Positions 1-8,400 of a DNA stretch of 64,000 bases are shown here, piece by piece. The translations under genes were made by a program, and so were the position numbers. This stretch comes from Streptomyces curacoi (GTDB lineage Bacteria; Actinomycetota; Actinomycetes; Streptomycetales; Streptomycetaceae): assembly GCF_001513975.1 (NCBI RefSeq), contig NZ_KQ947987.1:498945-562944 (forward strand), given 5' to 3'. Within the stretch, counting starts at the first letter, position 1. Every line of letters starts with the position of its first letter. The notes under the pieces are model-generated. The model ran no database searches. It saw nothing but the letters and a program-made list of their open reading frames with translations, and was not told the DNA's origin.

Positions 1-788
1 GTCTCCGGCAGCGGCCGGGTGCAGTGCGGGCACAGCGCGGTCAGCTTCCCGCGCCCCGCGAGCCGGGTCGTCGGCAGCCGGTGCCCGCACGCGCACGCGT
101 GCCACAGCACGCCGTACCGTCCCGGCCGCAGCGCGCGATGCTCGGCCCGGCAGTTCGGGCAGCGGTGCACGGCCAGCGGTACGGGGCGATAGCAGCCCGG
201 ATAGGGGCACTTGACGCGCACCCCCCGCGCCAGCAGCCACCCGCGCTCCACACCCCGCAGCACCGGTACGGCCGCCGCGCAGCCGAGCCACACCAGGCCG
301 AGCAGCACGGCGAACACGGCATGGACGAGGCCCAGTACGACGGTGGCGAGCACGACACTGAGCAGCGCGCCCAGGGCGAAGCCGGGCCCGAAGCACGCCG
401 CCAGCACAAACCTGGACGCCGGTGAGCTGCCGCGCACCCCCGAGGGACGCCGCCCGTGGAACAGGTTCCGTACGAACCGCTCCATCCAGGGGTCGCGGAA
501 AGCGGTCCAGATGACCCGCATCCCGTACCCGGCGGCCGAGACGGCGTCCACCCGCAGCTGCCGCCACCAGTAAGCGAGATGCGCGGGCTCCCCGGCACCC
601 ACGGCCGGCACCCGCTGATCCGGCCGCCCCGCCTGCCACGGCCCGAGCCCGCGCCAGACGGCCCCGACGCCGATGCCGAGGAAACGCCACAGCAGGCGGA
701 AGAGACAGAGGCCGACGGCGATGGCGAGCGACGAGCCGAGCAGGGCGAAGAGCGGGAAGGCCAGGGTGAGCGTGTTCACGAGAGTCAT
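1..788 (-). CDS. membrane protein with C-terminal zinc ribbons (3' end outside window)
   Basis: The reading frame runs from an ATG at 788 to the window edge without a stop, so at least 262 residues are visible and the C-terminus is missing. The start overlaps the stop of the GAP1-like gene by four bases (ATGA), so the two are translationally coupled. The protein has an N-terminal hydrophobic segment (about residues 5-30), a polar stretch, a long hydrophobic hairpin (about 118-165), then a cytosolic-looking tail with paired cysteines: CPYPGC, CPNC, a CAC/CGH pair and CPHC, enough for two zinc ribbons. No enzymatic motif is visible. By position it is a fourth component of the GTPase/GAP1 operon, perhaps its membrane anchor or a membrane effector; that role is inference. 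Confidence 0.8.
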   Translation of the reverse strand, partial: MTLVNTLTLAFPLFALLGSSLAIAVGLCLFRLLWRFLGIGVGAVWRGLGPWQAGRPDQRVPAVGAGEPAHLAYWWRQLRVDAVSAAGYGMRVIWTAFRDPWMERFVRNLFHGRRPSGVRGSSPASRFVLAACFGPGFALGALLSVVLATVVLGLVHAVFAVLLGLVWLGCAAAVPVLRGVERGWLLARGVRVKCPYPGCYRPVPLAVHRCPNCRAEHRALRPGRYGVLWHACACGHRLPTTRLAGRGKLTALCPHCTRPLPE

Positions 789-3664
789 CGGCGCCGCCCC
801 TCGGCAGGCGGTTCCACGTCTCCCGGCCACACCGGCGGCTGGTCCGTGCCGCGTCGGCCGCGGCCGGACAGACGGCCGGCGAGACGGCCCAGGGCGCCGG
901 GGCGGTTCCAGGTGCGGAACGCGTCGAGCCTGCCGCGGCCCGCGCGGCCGAGGGCCTCCTCGACCGCGGCGACGTCCTCGGCGGGCAGCGCCCGCACGAC
1001 CGGCCGCAGCACCTTCGTCAGCAGGGCCGTCCGCGTCTCGTCCCACTCCGTACGGGTCCCGGGGAAGGCGCTCCAGGCGCAGAAGCAGGCGGCGGCAAAC
1101 GACGGCACCGTCCGCAGCCGGCTGCCCACCCGGTCCGAACGCCCCGCCCGCTCGTACGCCGCCAGCAGCGCCGGCTCGGCCGACCGGGCCAGGGCGTACA
1201 ACTCGCTCTCCGGCGCCGGTCCCTTGACGAGCCGCCACGCGAGGGCGTCGAACACCCGGTCCACGACCGCCGCCGGAACGGGCTCGGCCGCGCCGTCCCG
1301 CAGCGCCAGCACCCGGCCGACCCAGTCCTCGCCCTCGCCCTCCGTGCCGAGCAGGCCGGCGAATTCCAGCAGGAGCAGGGCCGCGCGCTGTCCGGGACGC
1401 AGCTCCGTGGGGAAGCAGCGCAACAGGTCGGCTGCGAGGGCAGGGACGTCGTGGTCGTCCCGGGGCGCGGCGAGCGCGGCGTCGATCAGCAGGTCCCGGG
1501 TACCGCTCGCGCGGTGGATGTCCGAGCCCAGTTCGTTCAGCAGCAGGCTCGCCTCCTGGCCCGTCGGCAGATCGCCGGACCAGACCAGAGCGAACGCGGT
1601 GCGCAGAACCGCCGGGTCGGCGTGCGGCGAGACGCCGGCGGTGCGCAGGACGCTGTGGAACCGGCCCAGCCGGTCACCGCCGGGCTCGCCCGCCGTGGCG
1701 CACATCCGCAGATGCGGGAACCCCGGCTGCAGGCCGACGGGGAGCCCCGCCCCGGCCAGCCTGCGCGCCACACCGGGCGGGTCGGCCGCGGCGAGCGCGT
1801 TCAGGGCGCCGAACAGCGCGATGCGCAGGGCGGGGTGGTCGTGCACGGCGTCGAGGAGGGCGGACGCATACGGCGCGGGCGAGCCGCCGGAGGGTGCGTC
1901 GGCCGCGCCGCCGGAGGGGGCGGCGCCTGAACGGTCGGCCGGTGTGCTGCCGGTGCCGTCGGCCGGGGTTTGACTCGACCGGCCGTCGGCCGGGTGGCGG
2001 CCCGGGGCGTCGCTCGGCGCCTGAACCGTGCGGTCGGCGGGGTGGCGGCCCGGCCTGTCGGCCGGTGTGCTGCCGGAGCCGTCGCTCGGGGCTTTGCTCC
2101 ACCAGGCGTCGGCCGGGTGGCGACCCGCGGCGCCGGGCGACGCAGGACCCGCGCCGTCAGCGGGGGAGCGCCCCGGCGCGGCGGTCGCCGCATACCCCTC
2201 CGCGTGCCCCTCCGCACACCCCTCCATGTCCCTGCCGCCCCTGCCTGCCGCGCCCGGCGCGTCCGAGCCCGGTCCGCCCGCCGCAGCCGTCGGGTGGTCC
2301 GCGACCAGCCCCCGGGCCAGCCGGGCCGCCAGTTCCGGAAGCAGGTCCTGGCAGTCGATGTCCAGCAGGTCGGCGATCCGCAGCAGCGCGAGGGGACGCC
2401 CGGCGGCCGGCTCCCGCTCGTCGGCGACACCGGCACGCAGCGCGGGCGCCAGATCCCGGGCCAGTGCGGCCTGCGCCGGTGCCGTCAGCGACCCGGCACG
2501 CAGGGCGGGCACCGGCCCGCGGCCCAGTACCGCCGAGGTCAGCACCCGCGCGGCGAGCGGCGCCGTCACGGCGACCGGCACCCGCCCCTCCAGGCGGGCC
2601 AACAGGTCGGCCAGCGCGGCGTGTTCCTCGCCTGCCGGGGCGGGCGGGGCGGGCCTGGCGACGACCGGCTCGTGCCCGGCGCACAACGCCCCCACCAGCG
2701 CCGCCAACGTGTCGTCGGAGAGCGAGCCCGCGTGGTCCACCGCCCACCGCGCCGCAGCCGTACGCCCCTGAGCGCCCAGCTCGACCCCCGCCGCCAGCGC
2801 GGCCACCGCCAGCGGTCCGGCCTGTGCGGGCGTCTCGCGGAACAGGTCGGGGCGCCCGGCGCACCAGATGTGCGCGCAGACCTGGGCCCACACGTCCGTG
2901 ACCGGCTCCGGCGACGGTCCGGCCGTACAATCGTGGACCCGGTAGCGGTGGTCGTGGCTGACCGGCTCGGAGGACGGCAGCACGCCGATGATCTGCTGCC
3001 GGGCCTGCTGCGGGCGGCGGGTGTACGTGGTGAACGTGAGCCGGTGGGCCTGCTCGCGCGGCAGCACCGCACAGGCGAGCGCGATCCACTGGGCGACGTC
3101 CGCGCTGTCGTGCTCGACGAGGACGATCTGGGCGGCGGCGTCCGGATCCGCCACCCAGGCCCGCAGGTCGGCCAAGAACGCCGCCAGGCGCTCGGACCGG
3201 GACGCGGCGAACGCGATCAGGCCGTCACGCCGGAGCAGGCCCGACGGCTCGAAGCGCTCGACCGGCTCGGGCCGGCCGTTGACGGGCGTGGAGTCCGCCC
3301 AGCGCGGCGACTCCCACGCCGTGATCGGCAGCGCGCCGTCCGGCAGCCGCGTCCCCGGCGGCATATGCAGCGCGTGCGCGTGGAAGTTGCCCCAACGGCC
3401 GCTGTAGTCCGCCCCGGTGTACACCGAGCGGCTCAGCAGCCGCCCTCCGTCGGCGAGCGCGGAGAAGGCGAAGGCCTTCGGGAAGCTCTTGAGCTGTTCG
3501 GCGTCGGGGCGGGCCGGGAAGTCGCGCGGGGGCTCGTAGCCGATGAGCTGCTCAACCTCCCTGAGCAGTCCGCGCGGGACCCCGGCACTGACCGCCGTGA
3601 ACCGGAACCCCGAGCCGTCGGGCCCGGGCGGGGCCGATGTGTAGTGCAGCTGGGCGAGGGTCAC
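785..3664 (-). CDS. GTPase-associated protein 1 (GAP1)-like protein
   Basis: A 959-residue protein starting at a GTG (3664) that overlaps the GTPase stop (GTGA); the open frame continues upstream only as a shadow of the GTPase gene. The N-terminal ~250 residues (starting TLAQLHYTSAPPGPDGSGF) resemble the GAP1 N-terminal type 2 domain, with LTFTTYTRRP near residue 220. A helical middle region follows, then a low-complexity insert at about residues 458-591 rich in GRHPAD and GSTPAD units, then a leucine-rich helical C-terminal region like the GAP1 middle/C-terminal modules. GAP1 proteins are known only from genomic association with TRAFAC-type GTPases in predicted conflict systems. Assignment is by recalled family appearance, not by a search. 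The direct coupling to a GTPase gene supports it. Confidence 0.75.
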   Translation of the reverse strand: MTLAQLHYTSAPPGPDGSGFRFTAVSAGVPRGLLREVEQLIGYEPPRDFPARPDAEQLKSFPKAFAFSALADGGRLLSRSVYTGADYSGRWGNFHAHALHMPPGTRLPDGALPITAWESPRWADSTPVNGRPEPVERFEPSGLLRRDGLIAFAASRSERLAAFLADLRAWVADPDAAAQIVLVEHDSADVAQWIALACAVLPREQAHRLTFTTYTRRPQQARQQIIGVLPSSEPVSHDHRYRVHDCTAGPSPEPVTDVWAQVCAHIWCAGRPDLFRETPAQAGPLAVAALAAGVELGAQGRTAAARWAVDHAGSLSDDTLAALVGALCAGHEPVVARPAPPAPAGEEHAALADLLARLEGRVPVAVTAPLAARVLTSAVLGRGPVPALRAGSLTAPAQAALARDLAPALRAGVADEREPAAGRPLALLRIADLLDIDCQDLLPELAARLARGLVADHPTAAAGGPGSDAPGAAGRGGRDMEGCAEGHAEGYAATAAPGRSPADGAGPASPGAAGRHPADAWWSKAPSDGSGSTPADRPGRHPADRTVQAPSDAPGRHPADGRSSQTPADGTGSTPADRSGAAPSGGAADAPSGGSPAPYASALLDAVHDHPALRIALFGALNALAAADPPGVARRLAGAGLPVGLQPGFPHLRMCATAGEPGGDRLGRFHSVLRTAGVSPHADPAVLRTAFALVWSGDLPTGQEASLLLNELGSDIHRASGTRDLLIDAALAAPRDDHDVPALAADLLRCFPTELRPGQRAALLLLEFAGLLGTEGEGEDWVGRVLALRDGAAEPVPAAVVDRVFDALAWRLVKGPAPESELYALARSAEPALLAAYERAGRSDRVGSRLRTVPSFAAACFCAWSAFPGTRTEWDETRTALLTKVLRPVVRALPAEDVAAVEEALGRAGRGRLDAFRTWNRPGALGRLAGRLSGRGRRGTDQPPVWPGDVEPPAEGRRR
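1896..2290. repeat. degenerate repeats coding a Pro/Ala/Asp-rich insert in the GAP1-like gene
   Basis: The stretch encodes repeated short blocks on the minus strand (GRHPAD, GSTPADR, and variants such as GRSPAD) joined by Gly/Ser/Ala. The DNA shows recurrent units around GTCGGCCGGGTGGCGGCC. It looks like a disordered linker grown by slippage or unequal recombination, and probably varies in length between strains. Confidence 0.7.
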
Positions 3665-4923
3665 TTGACACGTCCCTTCCCCGCCCGCCCCTTCGTGGCG
3701 GAGCGCACGGGCAGCAGGCCCCGGCGGGCCAGCAGCCACAGCAGCGGGTCCTCCACCCGCACCGGCTGCGGCCCCGACTTCGGTGCGTCCGCGGGCGCCT
3801 CGGCGGGCGGCGGCGCACCGAGCGCCGACAGTCCGAACAGCGACAACTCCGCGAAGTCCAGCTCCAGTTGGCGCACAAGGGCTCCCGAGTCCCAGTCCGC
3901 CATGAGCGACCGGATCTCCTCGTGCACGGCGAGCCGGTCGTCCTCGTCGAACCGGCCGTCGGTGTGCGGCGCGTTGCGCAGTACCGGCGAGTGCGGGTCG
4001 AGCAGCGACCTGAGCATGTCCGTCTTGGTGACGGCCACCGCGATCGGCGTGGACACCCGGCCGCGCGAGCCGCCCTTGCCGTGGGCGCGCAGCTGGGCCG
4101 CCAGGTCGGCGGCGATCTGCTGCGGCGGGGTCTCCACCACCGGCAGCGGAGGGCCGTCGTGCACGGGCAACCGGTCGCGCACGGAGCCGAGCTGGAGCGG
4201 ATCGACGAGCAGGACTATCCCGTCCGCGGCGCTGAGATAGCGGGTGTAGCGGTCCATCGCCTCGGCCCCCGCGAGGTCCTCGCCCGCCGCGTCGAAGAAC
4301 ACCAGGGTCGTGTGTCGGGTACCGGAGCCCGGCCGGCCGCGTCTGGGCAGGCTGAGCCGGTACAGCAGCGGGTCGTTGAAGCCGAGGGCGGCCGGACGGG
4401 TGGCGTCCGGCAGCCGCAGCCGCTCGTAGAGGTCCTCGGCCATCTCCTTGTCCCGCTGCTGGGTGGACTGCCCCATCGCGGCCAGCGAGGCGTGGAAGGC
4501 CTGCCCTACGCGCTGGTTCAACTCGTTGACCAGCACGGACACATAGGTGCTCTTGCCGGAGGCCTTCGCCCCGACCAGGGCGATGATGCGGCTGTCCTGG
4601 TCGCAGTAGTCGCTCGGCAGATCGCTGTGACAGGCCCGGCACACCCGGACCGGCGTCTGCACCCCGCAGTCGGGACAGGGCACGCTGCTGCCGCCGCGCA
4701 GTGCGCTGCCCAGGGCGGGGATCCTGCGGGCCGCGGTGAACACGGGCCCGCGCATCCGGGCCGCCGGCGGCACACTGGGGCCCATGAACCCGGCCCATAT
4801 GTCGTCGCGTTGAGGGCCGCAGGGGGTACCGCCGCGGACGCCGCTCGGCGTCATCAGACAGCGGTAGGGCAGCTTGGCCGCGGCGGCGCGGTCGAAGCAG
4901 TAGGGGCAGATCACGGTCGTCAT
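3661..4923 (-). CDS. zinc-ribbon P-loop GTPase of a GAP1-type system
   Basis: A 420-residue protein. The N-terminus has cysteine pairs (C6xxC9, C83xxC86, C95xxC98 plus C22/C35) that look like zinc ribbons. The GTPase domain then shows G1 GAKASGKST at residues 118-126, a G3-like DAAGED at 211-216 and G4 TKTD at 299-302, which gives guanine specificity. The G3 glycine is present but the usual DTPG context is replaced by DAAG, as in the double-GTPase/TRAFAC-like families of predicted conflict systems. The C-terminus is basic and helical. The gene begins three bases after the stop of the 734-residue protein gene and overlaps the GAP1-like gene by four bases, so it is the centre of the operon. A role as the nucleotide switch of the complex is inferred. 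Confidence 0.82.
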   Translation of the reverse strand: MTTVICPYCFDRAAAAKLPYRCLMTPSGVRGGTPCGPQRDDIWAGFMGPSVPPAARMRGPVFTAARRIPALGSALRGGSSVPCPDCGVQTPVRVCRACHSDLPSDYCDQDSRIIALVGAKASGKSTYVSVLVNELNQRVGQAFHASLAAMGQSTQQRDKEMAEDLYERLRLPDATRPAALGFNDPLLYRLSLPRRGRPGSGTRHTTLVFFDAAGEDLAGAEAMDRYTRYLSAADGIVLLVDPLQLGSVRDRLPVHDGPPLPVVETPPQQIAADLAAQLRAHGKGGSRGRVSTPIAVAVTKTDMLRSLLDPHSPVLRNAPHTDGRFDEDDRLAVHEEIRSLMADWDSGALVRQLELDFAELSLFGLSALGAPPPAEAPADAPKSGPQPVRVEDPLLWLLARRGLLPVRSATKGRAGKGRVK

Positions 4924-4926
4924 GGC

Positions 4927-7131
4927 TCAGCGCACCACCAGGGTCGCGGGGGACGGTTCTTCGAGGCGGACGGCGGTCGCGTGCTCACCCAGCAGGAAGC
5001 CGCGCAGGGTGTAAGGGGCCGGGCAGGGCACGGCCGGCAGTTCCTGCTCGACCGTGCCGTGGCGGCTCAGGTCGGTGCCCGGTATGCGCAGCACGGTGGT
5101 GCCGTCGGTCGCGCTGCGCGGGCGGAGGGTGCCGCTGCGGGCGACGCACACGAACTCGGGTACGCCGCCATGTCCTCGGGGAGCGGACAAAGTGACGCGC
5201 AGCAGGGTACGGCCGCGGCCGAGGAACCGGCGCGAGGCGCGTACGAGTTGATAACCGATCGTCGTGTCGGGCGGCACTACGACCTCGGCGGCTGCGGCCG
5301 GTACGACGACGGCGCCGGGCGCCTGCGGAGCGGTCGAGGCCCGGATGCGGACGCCGTCGAGGCCGACGGGGAGTCGCAGTCCGCCACGGCGGTACGCGTG
5401 GACGGTGACGGTCCGTGTGCCACGGGCGTCCGTGCCGTCCTCCAACGGCTCCCAGGTGACGAGGAGATGCCCGACGTCGTCGGGCCAGTCGAGCGTGACG
5501 GAGACCTGCCCCTGCGGGAGCCGCTGGGCGGCCAGTCCGGTGACGGGGCGCAGCACCTCGACGTCGACCACGGGCCCGGCCAGCGCGCGCTCGCCGAGTA
5601 CGGCGACGGCGGCGACCCGGCTGATCCCACCGGGCGGCGGATCCAGCACCCCGGCCCGCGTAGGCCGGTCGAGCCGCGCCGGCAGCCGGTCGGCACGCAG
5701 CTCGCTGCCGGGGGCCGGGACCTCGCCTGGCCACCGGACCAGATGCACCGCGGCGTTCCGCGCACCGGTCCAGTCGAACCGCAGTGCCGTGCCGTCGGGG
5801 TGTGCGGTCAGGGTGCGGACGGGGTCGGGCCAGGGGTGGACGGTGCGGGTGGCGTGCACGCCGGGGGAGGGGACGAGGCCTCCGCCCGGGGCCCGGTAGT
5901 GGCAGACGACGCGAAACGCGTGGGCGCCGGTCGTGAGGCCGGTGGCGGTGAATCCGTCGGCACGGCACGGCAGTCGCTCGACGACGCCGTCCGGCCCCGT
6001 CCGCTCGACCGTCACCTCGGCGGCCCCGGGTGGCCGCCGCCAGGAGCCCTCGATCCGCGCGGGCCCGTCCGTGAACGCCGGACCCGCCACCTCCGGGGCG
6101 ACGAGCACCCGGCGCGAGACGAACGGCGGACCCACGACACGTCCGTCACACAGCGGGAGAGCGGCGTACCGAACGGCGGAGCCGAGCGCGGCGGCGGTGT
6201 CCTGTGCCCTGCCCTCCCGCGTCGCCACCTCCCGGACCTTCGGCGCGCCCTTCTCGTCGCGGTACAGACACAGCAGCAGCCAGTCGTCACCGCCCCCGGA
6301 GTCCGCCTCCGGCCAGCTCAACTCGACGCACCCTGCGCCGAGTTCCACATCGATCGAACCCCACCGCCCGGACCCCGGCCCGTGCCGGCGAACCAGACCG
6401 CGCAGGGCCCGTCGGTCGTCGGCGGCCTCGTGCAGCGCCCGCAGCCACTCCTCGGACGCCCGCTCGCCGTCCCCTCGGCCCTCGGCCTCCCGCGCCGCAC
6501 GCAGGGCCGCCTCCACGGTGGCCAACCGAGCGGTCAGCGCGCCGCGCAGCGCCTCCAGGGCCGGGTCGGTGCCGTGGTGCGGGAGCCGCTCCAGCAGGGC
6601 GCGCACCCGGTGCAGCCGGTGCCGTTCCCAGGCGTCGGCGAGAGACTCGGCGGCCTCGCGCTGGTGCCGGGTGAGGGCGGGCCGCAGCCGGGCCGCCGCC
6701 ACCAGGCCGGCCACCTCGTCCGGATGCACCCCCAACTCGACGGCGGCACGCGGGCGTTCGTCCCGGGGTCGGTCCTGCAGCAGGCCGATCAGCTGATACA
6801 GCACGACCCTGCGCGGCGCCTGCGGATCGCGGCGGTGCAACTCGGCCAGCAGCCCCACGAGGGACGCCGTCGGAGTGGCGGCGCGGGCGAGGCCGTCCAG
6901 CAGCGCGCCGTCCACCCGCCGCCGGCCACGCGGCCCGGACGGTACGAACAGCCCGTCGAGGACACGTAACCCGGAGCCGCCCGGCGGCAGCAGCGCCTCG
7001 CCCAGGTGCCGTAACCCGGCCGCGTGCTGGGCTGCGGCGAGCTCGCGGTAACCGGTCACCAGCGGGCTCAACGGCAGCCCGGACAGCGCTCGCGGCAGCC
7101 CCAGGTGATGCCCGAACTCCCGTCCAGCCAC
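4927..7131 (-). CDS. large helical and beta-sandwich protein of the GTPase operon
   Basis: A 734-residue protein with GTG start at 7131, preceded by GGGGGAG at a usable distance. Roughly the first 255 residues are alpha-helical, rich in Ala, Arg and Leu, with heptad-like stretches. From about residue 260 the sequence is a run of beta-strand segments that look like four or more tandem fibronectin/Ig-like sandwich domains, with recurring VELSW, LRFDW and VTLDW strand motifs. No catalytic motif, signal peptide or membrane segment is seen. It is the first gene of the operon that continues into the GTPase, GAP1-like and membrane genes, so it is probably a recognition or scaffold part of the same system. 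I do not recognise a named family. Confidence 0.8.
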   Translation of the reverse strand: MAGREFGHHLGLPRALSGLPLSPLVTGYRELAAAQHAAGLRHLGEALLPPGGSGLRVLDGLFVPSGPRGRRRVDGALLDGLARAATPTASLVGLLAELHRRDPQAPRRVVLYQLIGLLQDRPRDERPRAAVELGVHPDEVAGLVAAARLRPALTRHQREAAESLADAWERHRLHRVRALLERLPHHGTDPALEALRGALTARLATVEAALRAAREAEGRGDGERASEEWLRALHEAADDRRALRGLVRRHGPGSGRWGSIDVELGAGCVELSWPEADSGGGDDWLLLCLYRDEKGAPKVREVATREGRAQDTAAALGSAVRYAALPLCDGRVVGPPFVSRRVLVAPEVAGPAFTDGPARIEGSWRRPPGAAEVTVERTGPDGVVERLPCRADGFTATGLTTGAHAFRVVCHYRAPGGGLVPSPGVHATRTVHPWPDPVRTLTAHPDGTALRFDWTGARNAAVHLVRWPGEVPAPGSELRADRLPARLDRPTRAGVLDPPPGGISRVAAVAVLGERALAGPVVDVEVLRPVTGLAAQRLPQGQVSVTLDWPDDVGHLLVTWEPLEDGTDARGTRTVTVHAYRRGGLRLPVGLDGVRIRASTAPQAPGAVVVPAAAAEVVVPPDTTIGYQLVRASRRFLGRGRTLLRVTLSAPRGHGGVPEFVCVARSGTLRPRSATDGTTVLRIPGTDLSRHGTVEQELPAVPCPAPYTLRGFLLGEHATAVRLEEPSPATLVVR

Positions 7132-7289
7132 GTGCGCCGCTCTCCCCCGCTAGCTCTTCGAGGGACCATCCCAGCAGATCCCCGAGCCGGGGGAGGCGGT
7201 TTTCCCCGAATCGAAGCGGGGCCTGACCAGGGCCGCGATCCGGCTACCGCGTTGGCCGGGGGTGGGTCGCGCGGCCCGGCGCTGACGGG

Positions 7290-7330
7290 GTGCCTCCCCC
7301 AAGCTCTTCGAGCAGGGGGTACCCCCAGCG
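7290..7330. repeat. Streptomyces-type intergenic hairpin repeat
   Basis: The element contains CTCCCCC, then GCTC-TTC-GAGC (a perfect small hairpin), then GGGGGTACCCCC (a perfect palindrome), followed by GCGCCCACCCGTGCCGCC and AGCGGCACGACTGCCCGCAG. I recognise this combination as a repeat recurring in many Streptomyces intergenic regions. A partial copy (GCTCTTCGAGGGACC) lies at about 7152. Confidence 0.6.
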
Positions 7331-7447
7331 CCCACCCGTGCCGCCCCAGCGGCACGACTGCCCGCAGCTACGCGTGCTGGGCCGACGCGGCGATGGGGCG
7401 CGTGCCCCCGCGGGCCCGCAGTCGCGTACGGCGGGAAGGGGACGTGT

Positions 7448-7535
7448 CGGGGGGTGTCCGCCCGCAGTGGCCGGCGTCAACACGCGGCACCTCTTGGCCT
7501 AAGGGGGCCGCCGGTCCGAGGACGGACACCCCCCG
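7448..7535. repeat. perfect 13-bp inverted repeat
   Basis: CGGGGGGTGTCCG at 7448-7460 is repeated exactly in inverted orientation as CGGACACCCCCCG at 7523-7535, 62 bases apart. It could fold as a long stem with a bulky loop. Function unknown. Confidence 0.6.
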
Positions 7536-7653
7536 GCGCGGCCCCGACCCACAACCGACCGCAGGCGCTACGCGCACCCCCACCCCACCCGCGCAGGCCG
7601 CCGCAGGCATCGCACCCGCACCCGCACCCGCAATCCCACCGCCGGAGGCACCG

Positions 7654-8394
7654 TCACGCTCCGACGGCCGCCAACACCGGCACCCCCGCCGCCTCGTACC
7701 GCTCCAGCAGCACCCGCGCCACCTCGGGCGCCGCCCCCAGCACATCCGCCAGCACGTCCGCCTCGGCCGCGCCCCGCGCGATGCGGTCCGGAAGGAAGCC
7801 GGGAGCCAGGACGTACGGCGCCACGGCCACCCGTGCGCAGCCGAGAGCCCGTAGCTCGCGCACCGCGTCCTCGGTGCGGGGAAGAGATGCGGAGGCGAAC
7901 GCAGGCCGCACGGCACACCAACCGGTTTGCCGCCACTCCCGCGCGATTTCTGCGATCACTGCGATCGCCTCCGGGTCAGTGGACCCCGCCGAGGCCAGCA
8001 CGACCCCGGTCGAGGACTTGTCGGCGGGCGTCAACCCCGCCTCGTACAAACGCCGCTCCAGGGCCGACAGCAGCAGCGGCGCCGGCCCCAGCACCTCCGC
8101 CTGCCGGATCCGCAGCTGCGGCGGCGCGTCCCGCAGTACGGCGGGGATGTCGGCCTTCGCGTGGAAGGCGCGCGTCAGCAACAGCGGCAGCGCCACCACG
8201 TCGCGGACGCCCTCCGCGGCCAGGGATTCCAGCACCCCCTGCACGGAGGGGATGTTGAAGTCCAGGAAGCCGGTCTCCACCCGTACGTCCGGCCGCAGCG
8301 AGCGCACCCGGCGCACCAGGGCGTGCACCGTCGCGGCATGCCGCGGGTCGCGGCTGCCATGGGCGATGACGAGCAGAACCGGCTTGGTGAACAC
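7654..8394 (-). CDS. sirohydrochlorin chelatase (CbiX/SirB type)
   Basis: A 246-residue protein that inserts a divalent metal into sirohydrochlorin; in this operon the product should be siroheme, the cofactor of the sulfite reductase encoded 8 kb upstream in the same transcription unit. The chelatase signature HGSRD lies near residue 12 and a second histidine in AFHAKADIP, with two tandem chelatase halves. The GTG start at 8394 follows AAGGAG about 11 bases upstream, six bases after the permease stop. It is the last gene of the sulfur operon. Confidence 0.88.
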   Translation of the reverse strand: MFTKPVLLVIAHGSRDPRHAATVHALVRRVRSLRPDVRVETGFLDFNIPSVQGVLESLAAEGVRDVVALPLLLTRAFHAKADIPAVLRDAPPQLRIRQAEVLGPAPLLLSALERRLYEAGLTPADKSSTGVVLASAGSTDPEAIAVIAEIAREWRQTGWCAVRPAFASASLPRTEDAVRELRALGCARVAVAPYVLAPGFLPDRIARGAAEADVLADVLGAAPEVARVLLERYEAAGVPVLAAVGA

Positions 8395-8400
8395 GAGACT

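Larger units (their letters stand above)
7132..7653. other. gene-free, repeat-rich spacer
   Basis: About 520 bases separate the sulfur operon end from the GTPase operon start, with no credible gene. The stretch contains a hairpin element (7290-7330), a perfect 13-bp inverted repeat (7448-7460 and 7523-7535), and GC-rich sequence with repeated CGCACC units near 7610-7640. The promoter of the GTPase operon must lie near 7140-7250, but no convincing -10/-35 pair was found. Confidence 0.6.

Noticed and set aside
3665..4798. Extended N-terminus of the GAP1-like frame reaching 4798
   Set aside because: The extra 378 residues are a frame-shifted shadow of the GTPase gene; the GTG at 3664 with its GTGA overlap is a far better start.
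1970..6969. Very long plus-strand open frames opposite the GTPase operon (756 and 1110 residues)
   Set aside because: They are Arg/Pro/Gly-rich antisense shadows of the minus-strand genes, an effect of GC-rich third positions, and show no domain.
7132..7540. CRISPR-like array in the repeat-rich spacer
   Set aside because: There are no regularly spaced identical repeats; the elements are single hairpins and one inverted repeat.
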